This document shows positions 1 to 9,550 of a DNA stretch of 64,000 nucleotides, piece by piece. This DNA is from Fluoribacter gormanii (GTDB taxonomy: Bacteria; Pseudomonadota; Gammaproteobacteria; Legionellales; Legionellaceae). Below the pieces are notes generated by a model. It was given only the letters and a program-made list of their open reading frames with translations. It was not told where the DNA came from and made no database searches. A program made the position numbers and the translations under genes. Positions within the stretch are counted from its first letter, which is position 1. Every line of letters begins with the position of its first letter. Location of the stretch: assembly GCF_900156395.1 (NCBI RefSeq), contig NZ_FTNL01000014.1, positions 46,332-110,331 of the forward strand, in the 5' to 3' direction.

Positions 1-43
1 TAACTTACAATAGTCACTAACTTCTGAGTTTTTGTCCCTAAGG

Positions 44-997
44 CTAAAAATGCGAGTATCCTTTCGGTGTTAACTCATAGTAGTGATTGTTCGCATCTTT
101 CATTCTTAGACCCGCTCTCTCCTCAACTACTCCGATGGGATAACAACGTAAATCAGCACTATTTAAATCATTAATTAATGAGGACAAGCGATATTCAGGT
201 ACAGTAAAACATAACTCATAGTCATCTCCCCCAGTCAAAGCCAAATCAACTGCGTTATCAGTCCAATATTTATCAAGCAAGGGATGTATTGGAATTGTCT
301 CTTTATTGAGACAGGCACCAACACCACTCGCAACACAAATATGGTTTAAATCGGCACTAAGTCCATCGGAAATATCTATAGCTGCAGTTGCATGGCCTCT
401 TAAAAACTCAATTAAATCAACACGAGGCTTTGGGTGTAATAATTTATCCATTAACTCGACTTTATCTTGCTCAGAAATGTTCTGATTTTCAAGCAATTTA
501 ACTGCTAAAGCAGCAGCACCCAATTCGCCTGAAACTAAAATAATGTCGCCAGGTTTAGCGCCCCCACGTGATATCGTTGTACCTATGGGCGCAGTCCCAA
601 AAATAGTGAGCGTAATCGATAAAGGACCATGTGTTGTATCGCCACCTATTAAAGTCATGTCAAATTGGTTTAGCGAATCTTTTAATCCTTGCACAAATAA
701 AGTAAGCCATTGCCGATTGAGTTCGGGCAAGGTTAGAGCAAGAGTAACCCAAGAAGGATTTGCTGCCATAGCAGCCATATCACTCACATTAACCATGACT
801 GATCTGCATGCAATATCATAGGCATTCCAATGCGGGAGAAAATGCACTCCTGAAACCAGTGTATCCATACTCACCAGTAAATTCATTTTATGGGGAACAC
901 GTACACAAGCAGCATCATCACCAATACCTAACAGTACATCATCACGTTCATAATCTAGTGGTTTAAAAAAATGCTCAATAAGTGAGAACTCATCCAT
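44..997 (-). CDS. thiL: Thiamine-monophosphate kinase ThiL
   Basis: The enzyme phosphorylates thiamine monophosphate to thiamine diphosphate with ATP, the last step of cofactor synthesis, in the cytosol. The 317-residue length is normal for the family. Visible signatures are GIGDDAA near residue 25, which with the following MDTLVSGVHF forms the nucleotide/Mg site, GGDTTHG near 118, and ISDGLSADL near 209. Its start overlaps the end of nusB by 8 bp, so the two are translationally coupled. thiL is often followed by pgpA; only 43 bases remain before the window edge, so that cannot be checked. The family assignment is secure. Confidence 0.95.
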   Translation of the reverse strand: MDEFSLIEHFFKPLDYERDDVLLGIGDDAACVRVPHKMNLLVSMDTLVSGVHFLPHWNAYDIACRSVMVNVSDMAAMAANPSWVTLALTLPELNRQWLTLFVQGLKDSLNQFDMTLIGGDTTHGPLSITLTIFGTAPIGTTISRGGAKPGDIILVSGELGAAALAVKLLENQNISEQDKVELMDKLLHPKPRVDLIEFLRGHATAAIDISDGLSADLNHICVASGVGACLNKETIPIHPLLDKYWTDNAVDLALTGGDDYELCFTVPEYRLSSLINDLNSADLRCYPIGVVEERAGLRMKDANNHYYELTPKGYSHF

Positions 998-1433
998 AGT
1001 TATGACTGATTTCGACGGAACGTACTTGTTGTGCCAAACTATTTAATACTCCATTGACATAACGATGCCCATCCTGGGAACCAAATTCTTTAGTCAACGA
1101 TATTGATTCATCAAGCACGACTTTATAAGGAATTTCTGGGCAATATAATAATTCAAAAGAACCAATACGTAATACAGTCAGTTCAATTGGATTTAAGCCG
1201 GTAATTTCTCTATCAAGAAAAGGAGTAATGCTTGCCTCCAATGTTTCAATATGAGCGGGGACGCCATGTAAAATACGGCAAAAATAATCTACATCCACTT
1301 TATCCATATTGTTAACGATTCGAAATTGTGCCTCGATTTCATGTAATTCACTTCCAGACATTAACCATTGATAAAGAGCCTGAAGTACTAATTTTCTGGC
1401 TTTTCTTTTACCGCTTATTGACTGCTTTTCCAC
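990..1433 (-). CDS. nusB: Transcription antitermination factor NusB
   Basis: NusB binds boxA RNA with NusE (S10) and supports rRNA antitermination. The 147-residue product has the all-helical NusB composition, with the N-terminal KARKLVLQALYQWLMSG segment and the C-terminal VVLDESISLTKEFG and RYVNGVLNSLAQ segments, which are the most conserved family parts. It overlaps thiL by 8 bp. The gap to nrdR upstream is about 150 bp, so it may have its own promoter. Genes for riboflavin synthesis, which lie between nrdR and nusB in many proteobacteria, are absent here. Confidence 0.95.
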   Translation of the reverse strand: MEKQSISGKRKARKLVLQALYQWLMSGSELHEIEAQFRIVNNMDKVDVDYFCRILHGVPAHIETLEASITPFLDREITGLNPIELTVLRIGSFELLYCPEIPYKVVLDESISLTKEFGSQDGHRYVNGVLNSLAQQVRSVEISHNYG

Positions 1434-1585
1434 CTTAACCTCATGAATTCTTTATAAACAACTCCCCTCTCATTGAGAAGGGGCATAAAAATAGCGAATA
1501 CCAGGGTATTAACAATTCACCTTATTGAAGTTTATGTGCCACGAACAAATTGCATTACGTCAATAAGTAAATTTTTATACCTACC

Positions 1586-2038
1586 CTAGTCTTTATTCAT
1601 CTGGTCTATAGTTTGTCTGAAGTCACTTACGTCTTTAAAGCGTTTATAGACAGACGCAAAACGCACGTAAGCTACATGATCCAAGCTATATAATTCCTTC
1701 ATGACCAATTCACCAATGATCTGGGAGTCAATCTCTCGTTCTCCTCGACGGCGAATTTCCTGCGTAATCGCAATAATCGATGCCTCTAATGCATCAACAC
1801 TAACGGGCCGTTTTTCCAGAGCGCGTAACATGCCTGAGCGTAAATTATCAATATTAAATGGCTCACGCCTGCCATCACGTTTTACAATTAACGGCATAAT
1901 TAATTCAGCTGTTTCAAAAGTAGTAAAACGTTCATGACACACAAGACATTCTCGTCTTCTTCGCACCTGGGCACCTTCAGCCACCAGGCGTGAGTCCACT
2001 ACTTTAGTTTCTTCTGCATGGCAAAACGGGCAAAACAT
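1586..2038 (-). CDS. nrdR: Transcriptional repressor NrdR
   Basis: NrdR represses ribonucleotide reductase genes in response to the dATP/ATP balance. The 150-residue protein shows the N-terminal zinc ribbon with C3, C6, C31 and C34, followed by an ATP-cone domain from about residue 49 ([11 protein letters not shown] and [17 protein letters not shown]). It starts 2 bp after the glyA stop codon on the same strand, so glyA and nrdR form one transcript, a pairing that is widely conserved. Confidence 0.96.
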   Translation of the reverse strand: MFCPFCHAEETKVVDSRLVAEGAQVRRRRECLVCHERFTTFETAELIMPLIVKRDGRREPFNIDNLRSGMLRALEKRPVSVDALEASIIAITQEIRRRGEREIDSQIIGELVMKELYSLDHVAYVRFASVYKRFKDVSDFRQTIDQMNKD

Positions 2039-2040
2039 AA

Positions 2041-3294
2041 TTATCCATAAACCGGAAACTCACGACACAAAAGCAGTACTTGTTCTTTAACTTTTGCTAT
2101 GGTCGCCTCATTGTTAATATCATCAAGAATATCTGCTATCCAATTGGATAAAAGCGTTATTTCTCTTTCTTTAAATCCTCTTGTTGTAACCGCAGGAGTT
2201 CCCAAACGTAAGCCACTGGTTACAAAAGGAGAGCGAGGATCATTAGGGACTGTGTTTTTGTTCACGGTGATATTAGCTTTATCTAAAGCTGAGTCGGCAT
2301 CTTTACCCGTGATATTCTTATCAATTAAATCAACCAATAATAAATGATTGTCTGTGCCTCCTGAAACAATTTTATAGCCACGACTCATAAGCACTGAGGC
2401 CATAGTCTTGGCATTCACCAATACTTGCTGTTGATAAGTTTTAAATTCAGGCAGTAAGGCCTCAGCAAAAGAAACTGCTTTGGCAGCGATCACATGCATT
2501 AGTGGTCCGCCTTGGTTACCAGGGAAAACAGAAGAATTCAATTTTTTCTCTATTTCCTCGTTGGCACGACATAAAATCATTCCACCTCTTGGGCCTCTGA
2601 GTGTTTTATGGGTAGTTGTGGTAACAACATCAGCATAAGGTACTGGAGAAGGATAAAGACCTACAGCAATCAATCCGGCAACATGAGCAATGTCAGCCAT
2701 TAAGTAAGCACCGACCTTATCTGCTATTGCTCTAAACCGTGGCCAATCAAGGACACGTGAGTAGGCAGAAAATCCGGCGATGATTAATTTAGGTTTATGC
2801 TCTTGGGCTAAACGTTCTAATAAATCATAATCAATTAAACCGGTATTTGCATCGACGCCATAAGGAATAGCATTATAGAGCTTTCCAGAAAAATTTACTT
2901 TGGAACCATGGGTTAAATGACCGCCATGAGGTAATGACATTCCTAAAACAACATCCCCAGGAGCTAAAAGAGCCATCATTACCGCCGCATTAGCTTGCGA
3001 CCCAGAATGAGGTTGAACATTTACATAATCTGCTGAAAAAAGTTTTTTAGCACGCGCAATTGCCAACTCTTCAGCGACATCAACATACTCACATCCGCCA
3101 TAATAACGTTTGCCCGGATATCCTTCAGCATATTTGTTAGTTAATACAGAACCTTGAGCCTGCAAAACACGTGGACTCACATAATTTTCCGATGCAATAA
3201 GTTCTACATGTTCTTCTTGTCGGCGCTGCTCATCAACGATCGCTTGAAATAATTCATCATCAAAATTTTCTATAGTATAGCTTCGGTCAAACAT
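2041..3294 (-). CDS. glyA: Serine hydroxymethyltransferase
   Basis: This PLP enzyme interconverts serine and glycine and loads one-carbon units onto tetrahydrofolate. The 417-residue length is typical. The PLP-binding lysine is K230 in [14 protein letters not shown], and the folate/substrate region [10 protein letters not shown] is at residues 31-40. It is the first gene of the glyA-nrdR unit. A serine-synthesis gene (serC) lies 45 kb away in this window, and threonine cleavage (tdh-kbl) would also supply glycine. Confidence 0.97.
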   Translation of the reverse strand: MFDRSYTIENFDDELFQAIVDEQRRQEEHVELIASENYVSPRVLQAQGSVLTNKYAEGYPGKRYYGGCEYVDVAEELAIARAKKLFSADYVNVQPHSGSQANAAVMMALLAPGDVVLGMSLPHGGHLTHGSKVNFSGKLYNAIPYGVDANTGLIDYDLLERLAQEHKPKLIIAGFSAYSRVLDWPRFRAIADKVGAYLMADIAHVAGLIAVGLYPSPVPYADVVTTTTHKTLRGPRGGMILCRANEEIEKKLNSSVFPGNQGGPLMHVIAAKAVSFAEALLPEFKTYQQQVLVNAKTMASVLMSRGYKIVSGGTDNHLLLVDLIDKNITGKDADSALDKANITVNKNTVPNDPRSPFVTSGLRLGTPAVTTRGFKEREITLLSNWIADILDDINNEATIAKVKEQVLLLCREFPVYG

Positions 3295-3315
3295 GAGTAA
3301 TCCTTGGGAAAATGG

Positions 3316-3624
3316 TTAAGGTCTAACGATGATGTCATTACGTACCTTCCTAACACCATCCACGCTTGCAGCAATAATCCCTGCTCTTTGCTTCAATCTT
3401 GGGGTAGCAACAAAACCACTGAGTTGCACTTCATCTTTAAAAGTTTTAACTTGTACCGCGAAACCTGTACGCCCTAATTGATTCACTAATGTTGCTTTTA
3501 CTTTAGTTGTGGTCGTCGAACTATCCAAAAACTCTCCCGTGCTTTCACTACCTGGAGAAGCAACACATGCTATGATAAGTATAGATAAAAGTCCCACAAA
3601 CAGCATTTTAAGTGAGTTACGCAT
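3316..3624 (-). CDS. BON-domain lipoprotein
   Basis: This is a small 102-residue exported protein. The N-terminus has a hydrophobic segment ending in LIIAC, a plausible lipobox with C20 as the lipidated residue. The rest is a single BON domain (about residues 36-101), recognisable by the VKATLVNQLG start, the VQLSGFV core and a VRKVRNDIIV end. BON domains (as in OsmY and DolP) bind membranes, usually at the cell envelope. It lies 21 bp upstream of glyA on the same strand and may be co-transcribed with it. The specific role is not known. Confidence 0.8.
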   Translation of the reverse strand: MRNSLKMLFVGLLSILIIACVASPGSESTGEFLDSSTTTTKVKATLVNQLGRTGFAVQVKTFKDEVQLSGFVATPRLKQRAGIIAASVDGVRKVRNDIIVRP

Positions 3625-3803
3625 CCAAAAACCCCCTAAAGAAAAAACGTCATAAGACTACCACAAAATTTACCTGGTTACGAATTGTGAATATAAATCG
3701 GAAATAATACTGTAGTTTTGATTTAAAAAAGCGCATGTCCTGGGTATGACCATTCATAACCCAGGAATATCAAACATAAACTCTATTCAAGTGTCTTTTT
3801 TCA

Positions 3804-4175
3804 TTATTCAGTGACCACAACCTTAGAGCCAGACTCTGAAGGATGATGCTTCACCACCTGATTTTTTTTCTTTTCATGTCCATGGACATTACTCTGATTT
3901 GTATTTTTCACTACCACTTGTTTTTGATTAGAAGTATGTTCGTGAGTCTGTTTATGGCCATGTATTTTAGGCTGGACAGCTGCCCCATGAGTTTTTGTAT
4001 GGCTTTTATGATAAGGAGAAGGATGACGGTAGTCATGTGGACGCTCATCGAAACCATAGATTTCAGCTCGCGGAGGAACAGTGTGATAATAACCTGCATC
4101 ATAATATTCCGGCTCGGTCATCTCACATGAAGTCAAAAAGGGTAACAACACAAGACAAGGGATTAAACGCTTCAT
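3804..4175 (-). CDS. His-rich hypothetical lipoprotein
   Basis: I do not recognise a family. I chose the ATG at 4175 rather than an upstream GTG because a CAGGAG ribosome-binding site lies six bases ahead of it. The 123-residue product begins with MKRLIPCLVLLPFLTSCEM, a lipoprotein signal peptide with a TSC lipobox. The remainder is rich in His, Lys, Thr and Gln with no hydrophobic core, so it is probably an unstructured envelope protein. The histidines could bind metal, which is an inference from composition only. Confidence 0.6.
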   Translation of the reverse strand: MKRLIPCLVLLPFLTSCEMTEPEYYDAGYYHTVPPRAEIYGFDERPHDYRHPSPYHKSHTKTHGAAVQPKIHGHKQTHEHTSNQKQVVVKNTNQSNVHGHEKKKNQVVKHHPSESGSKVVVTE

Positions 4176-4269
4176 CGACATCTCCTGAAACACAAATAAA
4201 AAAGGGAAGGTGCACTTGCATGCAACTTCCCTATCGTCAAATAAGCTATTGCTTATTTTTAGAAATTAC

Positions 4270-4698
4270 TTATTTTTTTGCAGTAATCTCAACTTTATCG
4301 CCTTTAATACCTTTGTTGAGGTAATTAACGATACGTACAGTGCTATTTACATTAGTCCAGCCTGAGTAAATAGTGCCATATGGAGATTGGATTAATAAGT
4401 TCATACCAGAGTGGCAGTAACCATAGTAGTACAAGCTGATGTAGTGAGGTGCATCATAGTAAAATATGGTGAATGGATCTAAAGGAGCACCATCATCAAA
4501 AGAACCGTATACACGAACATTATCAACACTGTTATTGATGATTTCAATTTCACAATAACCTGGATACATCATTGATTTGCCAGCAGGTTTATGATTTTTG
4601 TCAGCCTCTGTAGCTTTTGGATGCAAGTGTGCATTTGCAGCAAAAGCTTGACCAATCAAGCTAAAACAAAGAGCAAATAATAAGGACTTCAACTTCAT
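4270..4698 (-). CDS. Small secreted hypothetical protein
   Basis: I chose the start at 4698, preceded by AAGGAG, because it places a clean signal peptide (MKLKSLLFALCFSLIGQAFA) at the N-terminus; an in-frame upstream ATG exists at 4728. The 142-residue product has a Tyr-rich middle segment (FTIFYYDAPHYISLYYYGY, about residues 81-99) and two cysteines that could form a disulfide. It may be an envelope or secreted protein. No enzymatic motif is seen and the function is unknown. It is divergent from the efflux operon. Confidence 0.65.
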   Translation of the reverse strand: MKLKSLLFALCFSLIGQAFAANAHLHPKATEADKNHKPAGKSMMYPGYCEIEIINNSVDNVRVYGSFDDGAPLDPFTIFYYDAPHYISLYYYGYCHSGMNLLIQSPYGTIYSGWTNVNSTVRIVNYLNKGIKGDKVEITAKK

Positions 4699-4756
4699 GG
4701 TTTCTCCTTCGTTTAATGAAAGCAGCATAGTAGCAAAGTGTTGTATTTAGTCAATA

Positions 4757-4772
4757 GGTTATTTTTATAACC
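4757..4772. promoter_or_regulatory. Perfect inverted repeat in a divergent promoter region
   Basis: GGTTAT, four T, ATAACC forms a perfect 6-bp-arm palindrome between the divergent secreted-protein gene and the RND operon. It could be an operator or a short hairpin. No regulator gene is adjacent, so this is only a candidate. Confidence 0.3.
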
Positions 4773-4889
4773 ATGAAATAAATAAAATTGAAACTTATAA
4801 ACACAATAAGGGTAATAATATTCATCTTTCATGTTATATTTGGCGGGTTTCAAAATTATCGTTTTTTTTAAGCATTTAGGGGAGTATTA

Positions 4890-6152
4890 ATGAAAAAGCG
4901 AATGATCATCATGGGAGTAGCCTTACTGATCGTTTTCGGTGGGATCATTGCTTTTAACCTGATCAAAGCATTTATGATTAAGCGTTTTTTTGCAAGCTAC
5001 CAACCACCTGCTGTTTCTGTCGCCTCATCTGTTGCCAAAGCAGTAGACTGGCAGCCAACCATTCATGCAGTCGGAAATTTCGTTGCGTTTAATGGAGTTG
5101 ATGTAAGCGCACAAGCGTCAGGAAACGTGGTAAAAATTGATTTTGAATCAGGACAGTATGTCGATAAAAATGCACCATTAATTACTATTGATGACAGCGT
5201 GGATCAAGCCATATTGAAATTCAATCAAGCAGAATTAACTCTGAAAACGCTTAGCTATAAACGCCAAGATGACTTGTTTAAACGAGGTGCGGCTCCTGTT
5301 TCCAGTGTTGATGAAGCTAAAGCAAATCTTGATCAGGCGCAGGCAAAATTAGATCAAACTCAAGCACAGATTAATCAAAAGCACATTACAGCACCATTTG
5401 CTGGCAAATTAGGTATACGACAAGTGAACCTGGGCCAGTTTATCAGCCCGGGACAAACAACGATCGTTTCCTTACAATCACTTGACCCATTGTATTTAGA
5501 GTTTTATCTCCCAGAGCAAATGTATAAACGTATTCGGCCCAATCAAACCATTACGTTTTCTGTAGAAGGGTTTCCCAATGCGCTTTTTGAGGCCAAAGTA
5601 ACTGCCATTAACTCTAAAGTAGATCTCAACACACACAATATGTTGGTTCAGGCTACCCTTGCTAATTGCCCTACCGCAGCAATTAAAACTCCTGAAAATT
5701 CTCCCTTAGTGCAAACCCGAAAAGAACCAATGGGTAATAAACGAATTGTTAGTTGCAACTCTGATTTAAACAGCAAAAATAAAATTCATAGTTTTACCTT
5801 CGTACCCGGTATGTTTGCTTCAATTGAAATAAGCCAACCTCCTGAGCCCAATACCGTGATTGTTCCGTCAACTGCTATATCTTATAGCTTATACGGTAAC
5901 GCTGTTTACATAATAGAAAAAAATGCAGAGGGTAAGAAAAACCCAGATGGTTCTGATCTGCTCACCGTCAAGCGTGTTTTTGTTACCACTGGAGAGCAAC
6001 GTGGAAATTATACCGTAATCAAAAAAGGAATTAAGGCAGGACAATTGGTTGTAAGCGCCGGAGAAATAAAATTACAAAATGGCACGCCCGTTGTAATCAA
6101 TAATGATGTCAAACTGAATGAAATCAGTAATCCGGATGTATTAGAACAATAA
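4890..6152 (+). CDS. RND efflux periplasmic adaptor (MFP) subunit
   Basis: This is the membrane-fusion protein of a tripartite RND pump. The 420-residue product has an N-terminal membrane anchor (residues 5-30), a biotinyl-lipoyl-like hybrid domain split around a coiled-coil hairpin rich in Gln, Asp and Lys (about 105-160), then beta-barrel domains. An AGGGGAG-like site precedes the start. An oddity is a segment of about 45 residues with two cysteines (LANC...VSC, residues 256-289) inserted between the usual VQATL strand and the PGMFASIEI strand of the barrel; typical adaptors cross this point in a few residues. The inner-membrane pump follows 106 bp downstream. No outer-membrane channel is adjacent. 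Confidence 0.92.
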   Translation: MKKRMIIMGVALLIVFGGIIAFNLIKAFMIKRFFASYQPPAVSVASSVAKAVDWQPTIHAVGNFVAFNGVDVSAQASGNVVKIDFESGQYVDKNAPLITIDDSVDQAILKFNQAELTLKTLSYKRQDDLFKRGAAPVSSVDEAKANLDQAQAKLDQTQAQINQKHITAPFAGKLGIRQVNLGQFISPGQTTIVSLQSLDPLYLEFYLPEQMYKRIRPNQTITFSVEGFPNALFEAKVTAINSKVDLNTHNMLVQATLANCPTAAIKTPENSPLVQTRKEPMGNKRIVSCNSDLNSKNKIHSFTFVPGMFASIEISQPPEPNTVIVPSTAISYSLYGNAVYIIEKNAEGKKNPDGSDLLTVKRVFVTTGEQRGNYTVIKKGIKAGQLVVSAGEIKLQNGTPVVINNDVKLNEISNPDVLEQ

Positions 6153-6168
6153 GCTAAATTGAATCTTA

Positions 6169-6202
6169 GTAACCTGGGTGAAGCAAAGCGAAACCCGGGT
6201 TA
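6169..6202. repeat. Palindromic GTAGCC/CCCGGG-type repeat
   Basis: A copy of the dispersed intergenic repeat (an AACCTGGGTGAAGC arm against GCGAAACCCGGGTT) lies between the two RND genes. The arms pair as a hairpin and may reduce downstream expression or protect the upstream mRNA. Confidence 0.65.
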
Positions 6203-6258
6203 ATTTTAATATAGGCACATCACACCTATAACAAGAATTTTTTAATCAGGAACACGTT

Positions 6259-9200
6259 ATGAAGTTTACCGATCTTTTTATCAAGCGGCCCGTACTTGCC
6301 ATGGTAATTAGTTTGCTCATTCTGCTTTTTGGTATTAACTCCATCTATAAGATGCAAATTCGCCAATATCCGCGTATGGACAATACAGTAATTACCATTA
6401 TGACTGGATATCCTGGTGCGGATGCCGATCTTATTGCGGGATTCATTACTTCGCCTTTAGAAAAAGCTGTTGCCAGTGCAGAAGGGATTGATTATATGAC
6501 CTCTTCCAGTACTCAAGGCTTAAGCACTATAACTCTAAATATTAAATTAAACTTTGATCCTCAAGTGGCTTTTACTGATGTAATGAGTAAAGTGCAACAA
6601 ACACTAAACCAGTTACCCAAAGAGTCTCAACAACCAGTTATTTTGAAAACATCCGATAGCTCAACAGCACTGATGTACATCAGTTTAGACAGTACGGAAA
6701 TGACCCCCCAGCAAATCACTGACTACGCCACCCGTGTTGTCCAGCCACAACTGCAAACGGTGGACGGTGTTGCTAAAGCAGAGATTTTGGGGGGTGCCAC
6801 CTACTCCATGCGAATCTTTCTTGATCCTGTTAAAATGGCCGCACTGGGAGTTTCCCCCTCAGATGTATCCATGGTACTTGCCAAAAATAATTTTCTCACT
6901 GCAGCAGGAAATACTAAAGGTGAATACGTTGCAATCAGTATCACTGCAAAAACGGATCTTAATGACACGACACAATTTAGCAACCTGATTGTTAAAAGTG
7001 ATAAAGGCTCTATTGTTCGGTTACGCGATATTGGTAAAATTGAATTAGGTTCACAAGACTATGACACCTCGGTTACTTTTAATGGTAAAAAAGCGGTATT
7101 TATATCCATTACTCCTACGCCAACAGCAAACCCTCTGACCGTAATTAGTGATGTACGAAAAATACTTCCCTCCGTTATTAGAGAGTTCCCTCCATCCTTA
7201 ACAGGAACGATAGTTTATGATGCGACAGCCTTTATTAGAGCATCTCTTGATGAAGTAACACATACTATTATTGAAGCAGGCTTAATTGTTATCGTAGTGA
7301 TTTTCTTATTCTTGGGCTCTATTCGTTCGGTACTCATTCCTGTTGTAACCATTCCTCTTTCATTAGTTGGTGTATGTACCTTGATGCTTATTCTCGGATA
7401 TAGTATTAACTTACTTACTTTGCTCGCTTTTGTTCTAGCCATTGGTTTGGTAGTCGATGATGCCATTGTGGTTGTAGAAAACGTCCATCGACATATAGAG
7501 GAAGGAAAAACTCCTTTTGACGCTGCATTGATTGGCGCGCGAGAAATAGCCACGCCAGTAATTGCAATGACGATTACCCTCGCGGCTGTATACGCACCAA
7601 TTGGATTCATGGGGGGGTTAACTGGTGCTTTGTTCAAAGAGTTTGCATTTACTTTAGCCAGTGCAGTAATCATTTCCGGAGTTATCGCCTTAACTCTTTC
7701 TCCTATGATGTGTTCAAGGGTATTATCTAAAAATATAAGTAGCGGCAAATTTGTGCATTTTCTCGATAATTTTTTCAATAAACTTAAATTGAAATATCAA
7801 AATGCATTGCATAGTTTGCTCAATACTCGCGAGATTATGTTGTTCTTTGCAGCAGTAGTTATCCTGATGTTGCCTTATCTGTACACTCATACTGCAGCAG
7901 AAACAGCACCTGATGAAGACCAGGGCTTCTTTTTCGTCATGGCGATGATACCTCAATTTGCCACACTTAATTACATTGAGTCTTTTACTAAGCCATTTGA
8001 TGAAATTTATAAAAGTTTTCCTGAAACAGAAAATTATTTTACCGTAAACAACAGTAGCCAAACCATCTCGGGAATGGTATTAAAGCCATGGAATCAACGC
8101 AGTAAAAGCCAGTTTGCTTTAAAACAACCACTGCAAGATAAATTATCACAAGTCGCAGGCTTAAATGCTTTTGCAATTGTTCCGCCCCCTCTCCCAGGTG
8201 GTGGAGGCGGAACACCAGTTCAATTTGTAATTAAAACAACTAACGACTTTCAAAGCTTGTTGGATGTTTCACAAAAACTCACTGAAAAAGCTCAAAAAAG
8301 CGGTTTATTTATATATGTCGATAATTCGCTTAAATTCAACAAGCCCCAAATTGTCCTGGATATCAATCGCTCCAAAGCTTCTGAAATGGGATTAGATATG
8401 CAAGCAGTTGGGAGCAGCTTAACCAGTGCTTTATCTGGCAATTACGTCAACTATTTTAATTTGGAAGGACGTAGTTATCAGGTTATTCCGCAATTAAGCC
8501 GCCCTTTCCGCATGACCCCTGAGCAATTAGGGCAAATATATGTGAAAACCATGAACGGAACTATGGTTCCTCTTTCAACTGTAGTTACCGCTGTGGAAAA
8601 AACTGCGCCTAATGCCGCCACGCATTTCCAACAAATGAACTCAGCAACCATTCAAGCAGTCATGATGCCTGGCAAAACACTTGGCGAAGGCCTTGAGTTC
8701 TTACAAAATGCAGCCAACGATACATTACCTAAAGGGTTCTCTTATGACTATGGTGGTGAGTCAAGACAATTTATACAAGAAGGAAGCGCCCTCATATTTG
8801 CATTTGTGTTTGCAATAATAATTATCTTTTTGGTACTTTCCGCTCAATATGAAAGTTTCCGCGATCCTCTAATCGTCTTAATCAGTGTCCCCATGTCTAT
8901 CTGCGGCGCCTTAATTCCCTTGAATTTGGGTCTAGCAAGTATCAATATTTACACTCAGGTTGGCTTGATTACTCTAATCGGATTGATCTCCAAACATGGG
9001 ATTTTGATCGTAGATTTTGCCAACCATCTACAGCGAGAAAAAAATTTGGATAGACGAGCTGCCGTTGAGGAAGCTGCAGGCATCAGATTAAGACCCATTC
9101 TCATGACTACTGCTGCCATGGTATTCGGTGTATTGCCGCTTTTGATTGCTAGTGGCGCAGGAGCAGTAAGTCGCTTTGATATAGGTCTGGTTATTGCAAC

Positions 9201-9357
9201 GGGCTTGTTAATCGGAACAGGATTTACTTTATTTGTAGTTCCTACCCTGTATACATACATTGCAGAAGACCATCGCTTGAAAAAAGCTGAGCCTCAGTTT
9301 GATGAAGCAAAAATTCCTGATGTTCAAGTACCTACTCAAAAACATCAACATCCCTAA
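6259..9357 (+). CDS. RND (HAE1-type) efflux pump, inner-membrane subunit
   Basis: This is a proton-driven multidrug exporter of the AcrB/MexB superfamily, 1032 residues, which is the normal size. The pattern of TM1, a large periplasmic loop, TM2-7, a second loop and TM8-12 is evident. TM4 carries the paired acidic residues of the proton relay (VVDDAIVVVENV, about residues 400-401). N-terminal FIKRPVLAMVISLL and internal PDEDQGFF are family signatures. It forms an operon with the preceding adaptor. The second loop contains a Pro/Gly-rich stretch (PPPLPGGGGGTP, about residue 645). The substrate cannot be told from sequence; the tolC gene at 26 kb is a possible partner. Confidence 0.95.
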   Translation: MKFTDLFIKRPVLAMVISLLILLFGINSIYKMQIRQYPRMDNTVITIMTGYPGADADLIAGFITSPLEKAVASAEGIDYMTSSSTQGLSTITLNIKLNFDPQVAFTDVMSKVQQTLNQLPKESQQPVILKTSDSSTALMYISLDSTEMTPQQITDYATRVVQPQLQTVDGVAKAEILGGATYSMRIFLDPVKMAALGVSPSDVSMVLAKNNFLTAAGNTKGEYVAISITAKTDLNDTTQFSNLIVKSDKGSIVRLRDIGKIELGSQDYDTSVTFNGKKAVFISITPTPTANPLTVISDVRKILPSVIREFPPSLTGTIVYDATAFIRASLDEVTHTIIEAGLIVIVVIFLFLGSIRSVLIPVVTIPLSLVGVCTLMLILGYSINLLTLLAFVLAIGLVVDDAIVVVENVHRHIEEGKTPFDAALIGAREIATPVIAMTITLAAVYAPIGFMGGLTGALFKEFAFTLASAVIISGVIALTLSPMMCSRVLSKNISSGKFVHFLDNFFNKLKLKYQNALHSLLNTREIMLFFAAVVILMLPYLYTHTAAETAPDEDQGFFFVMAMIPQFATLNYIESFTKPFDEIYKSFPETENYFTVNNSSQTISGMVLKPWNQRSKSQFALKQPLQDKLSQVAGLNAFAIVPPPLPGGGGGTPVQFVIKTTNDFQSLLDVSQKLTEKAQKSGLFIYVDNSLKFNKPQIVLDINRSKASEMGLDMQAVGSSLTSALSGNYVNYFNLEGRSYQVIPQLSRPFRMTPEQLGQIYVKTMNGTMVPLSTVVTAVEKTAPNAATHFQQMNSATIQAVMMPGKTLGEGLEFLQNAANDTLPKGFSYDYGGESRQFIQEGSALIFAFVFAIIIIFLVLSAQYESFRDPLIVLISVPMSICGALIPLNLGLASINIYTQVGLITLIGLISKHGILIVDFANHLQREKNLDRRAAVEEAAGIRLRPILMTTAAMVFGVLPLLIASGAGAVSRFDIGLVIATGLLIGTGFTLFVVPTLYTYIAEDHRLKKAEPQFDEAKIPDVQVPTQKHQHP

Positions 9358-9365
9358 TATAAAAT

Positions 9366-9396
9366 GCCCGGGTGCAGCACAGCTGAACCCGGGTTT
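9366..9396. repeat. CCCGGGT/ACCCGGG hairpin repeat
   Basis: CCCGGGT (9367-9373) and ACCCGGG (9387-9393) form a perfect 7-bp stem with a 13-base loop just after the RND gene. It belongs to the dispersed repeat family and may act as a weak terminator. A related degenerate copy follows at about 9412-9445. Confidence 0.6.
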
Positions 9397-9550
9397 ATAA
9401 ATCATAGTTTCCCCGAGTTCTGCTGCCGCGAACCCAGACTACAAAGCTAAAACTGTAATTTTCCAACCCCATATTATTGTTACGCTTATTGGCTCAACTT
9501 ATGGTTGAATTTGTGATAACATTTCGTCTTTTATCAGTACAGGTTTAATC

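Noticed and set aside
1..43. pgpA start after thiL
   Set aside because: A GTG at 18 is possible but only a few codons remain before the window edge, so it cannot be supported.
7215..8061. Antisense open frames inside the RND pump gene
   Set aside because: They are shadows of the strong sense gene and lack ribosome-binding sites or domain content.
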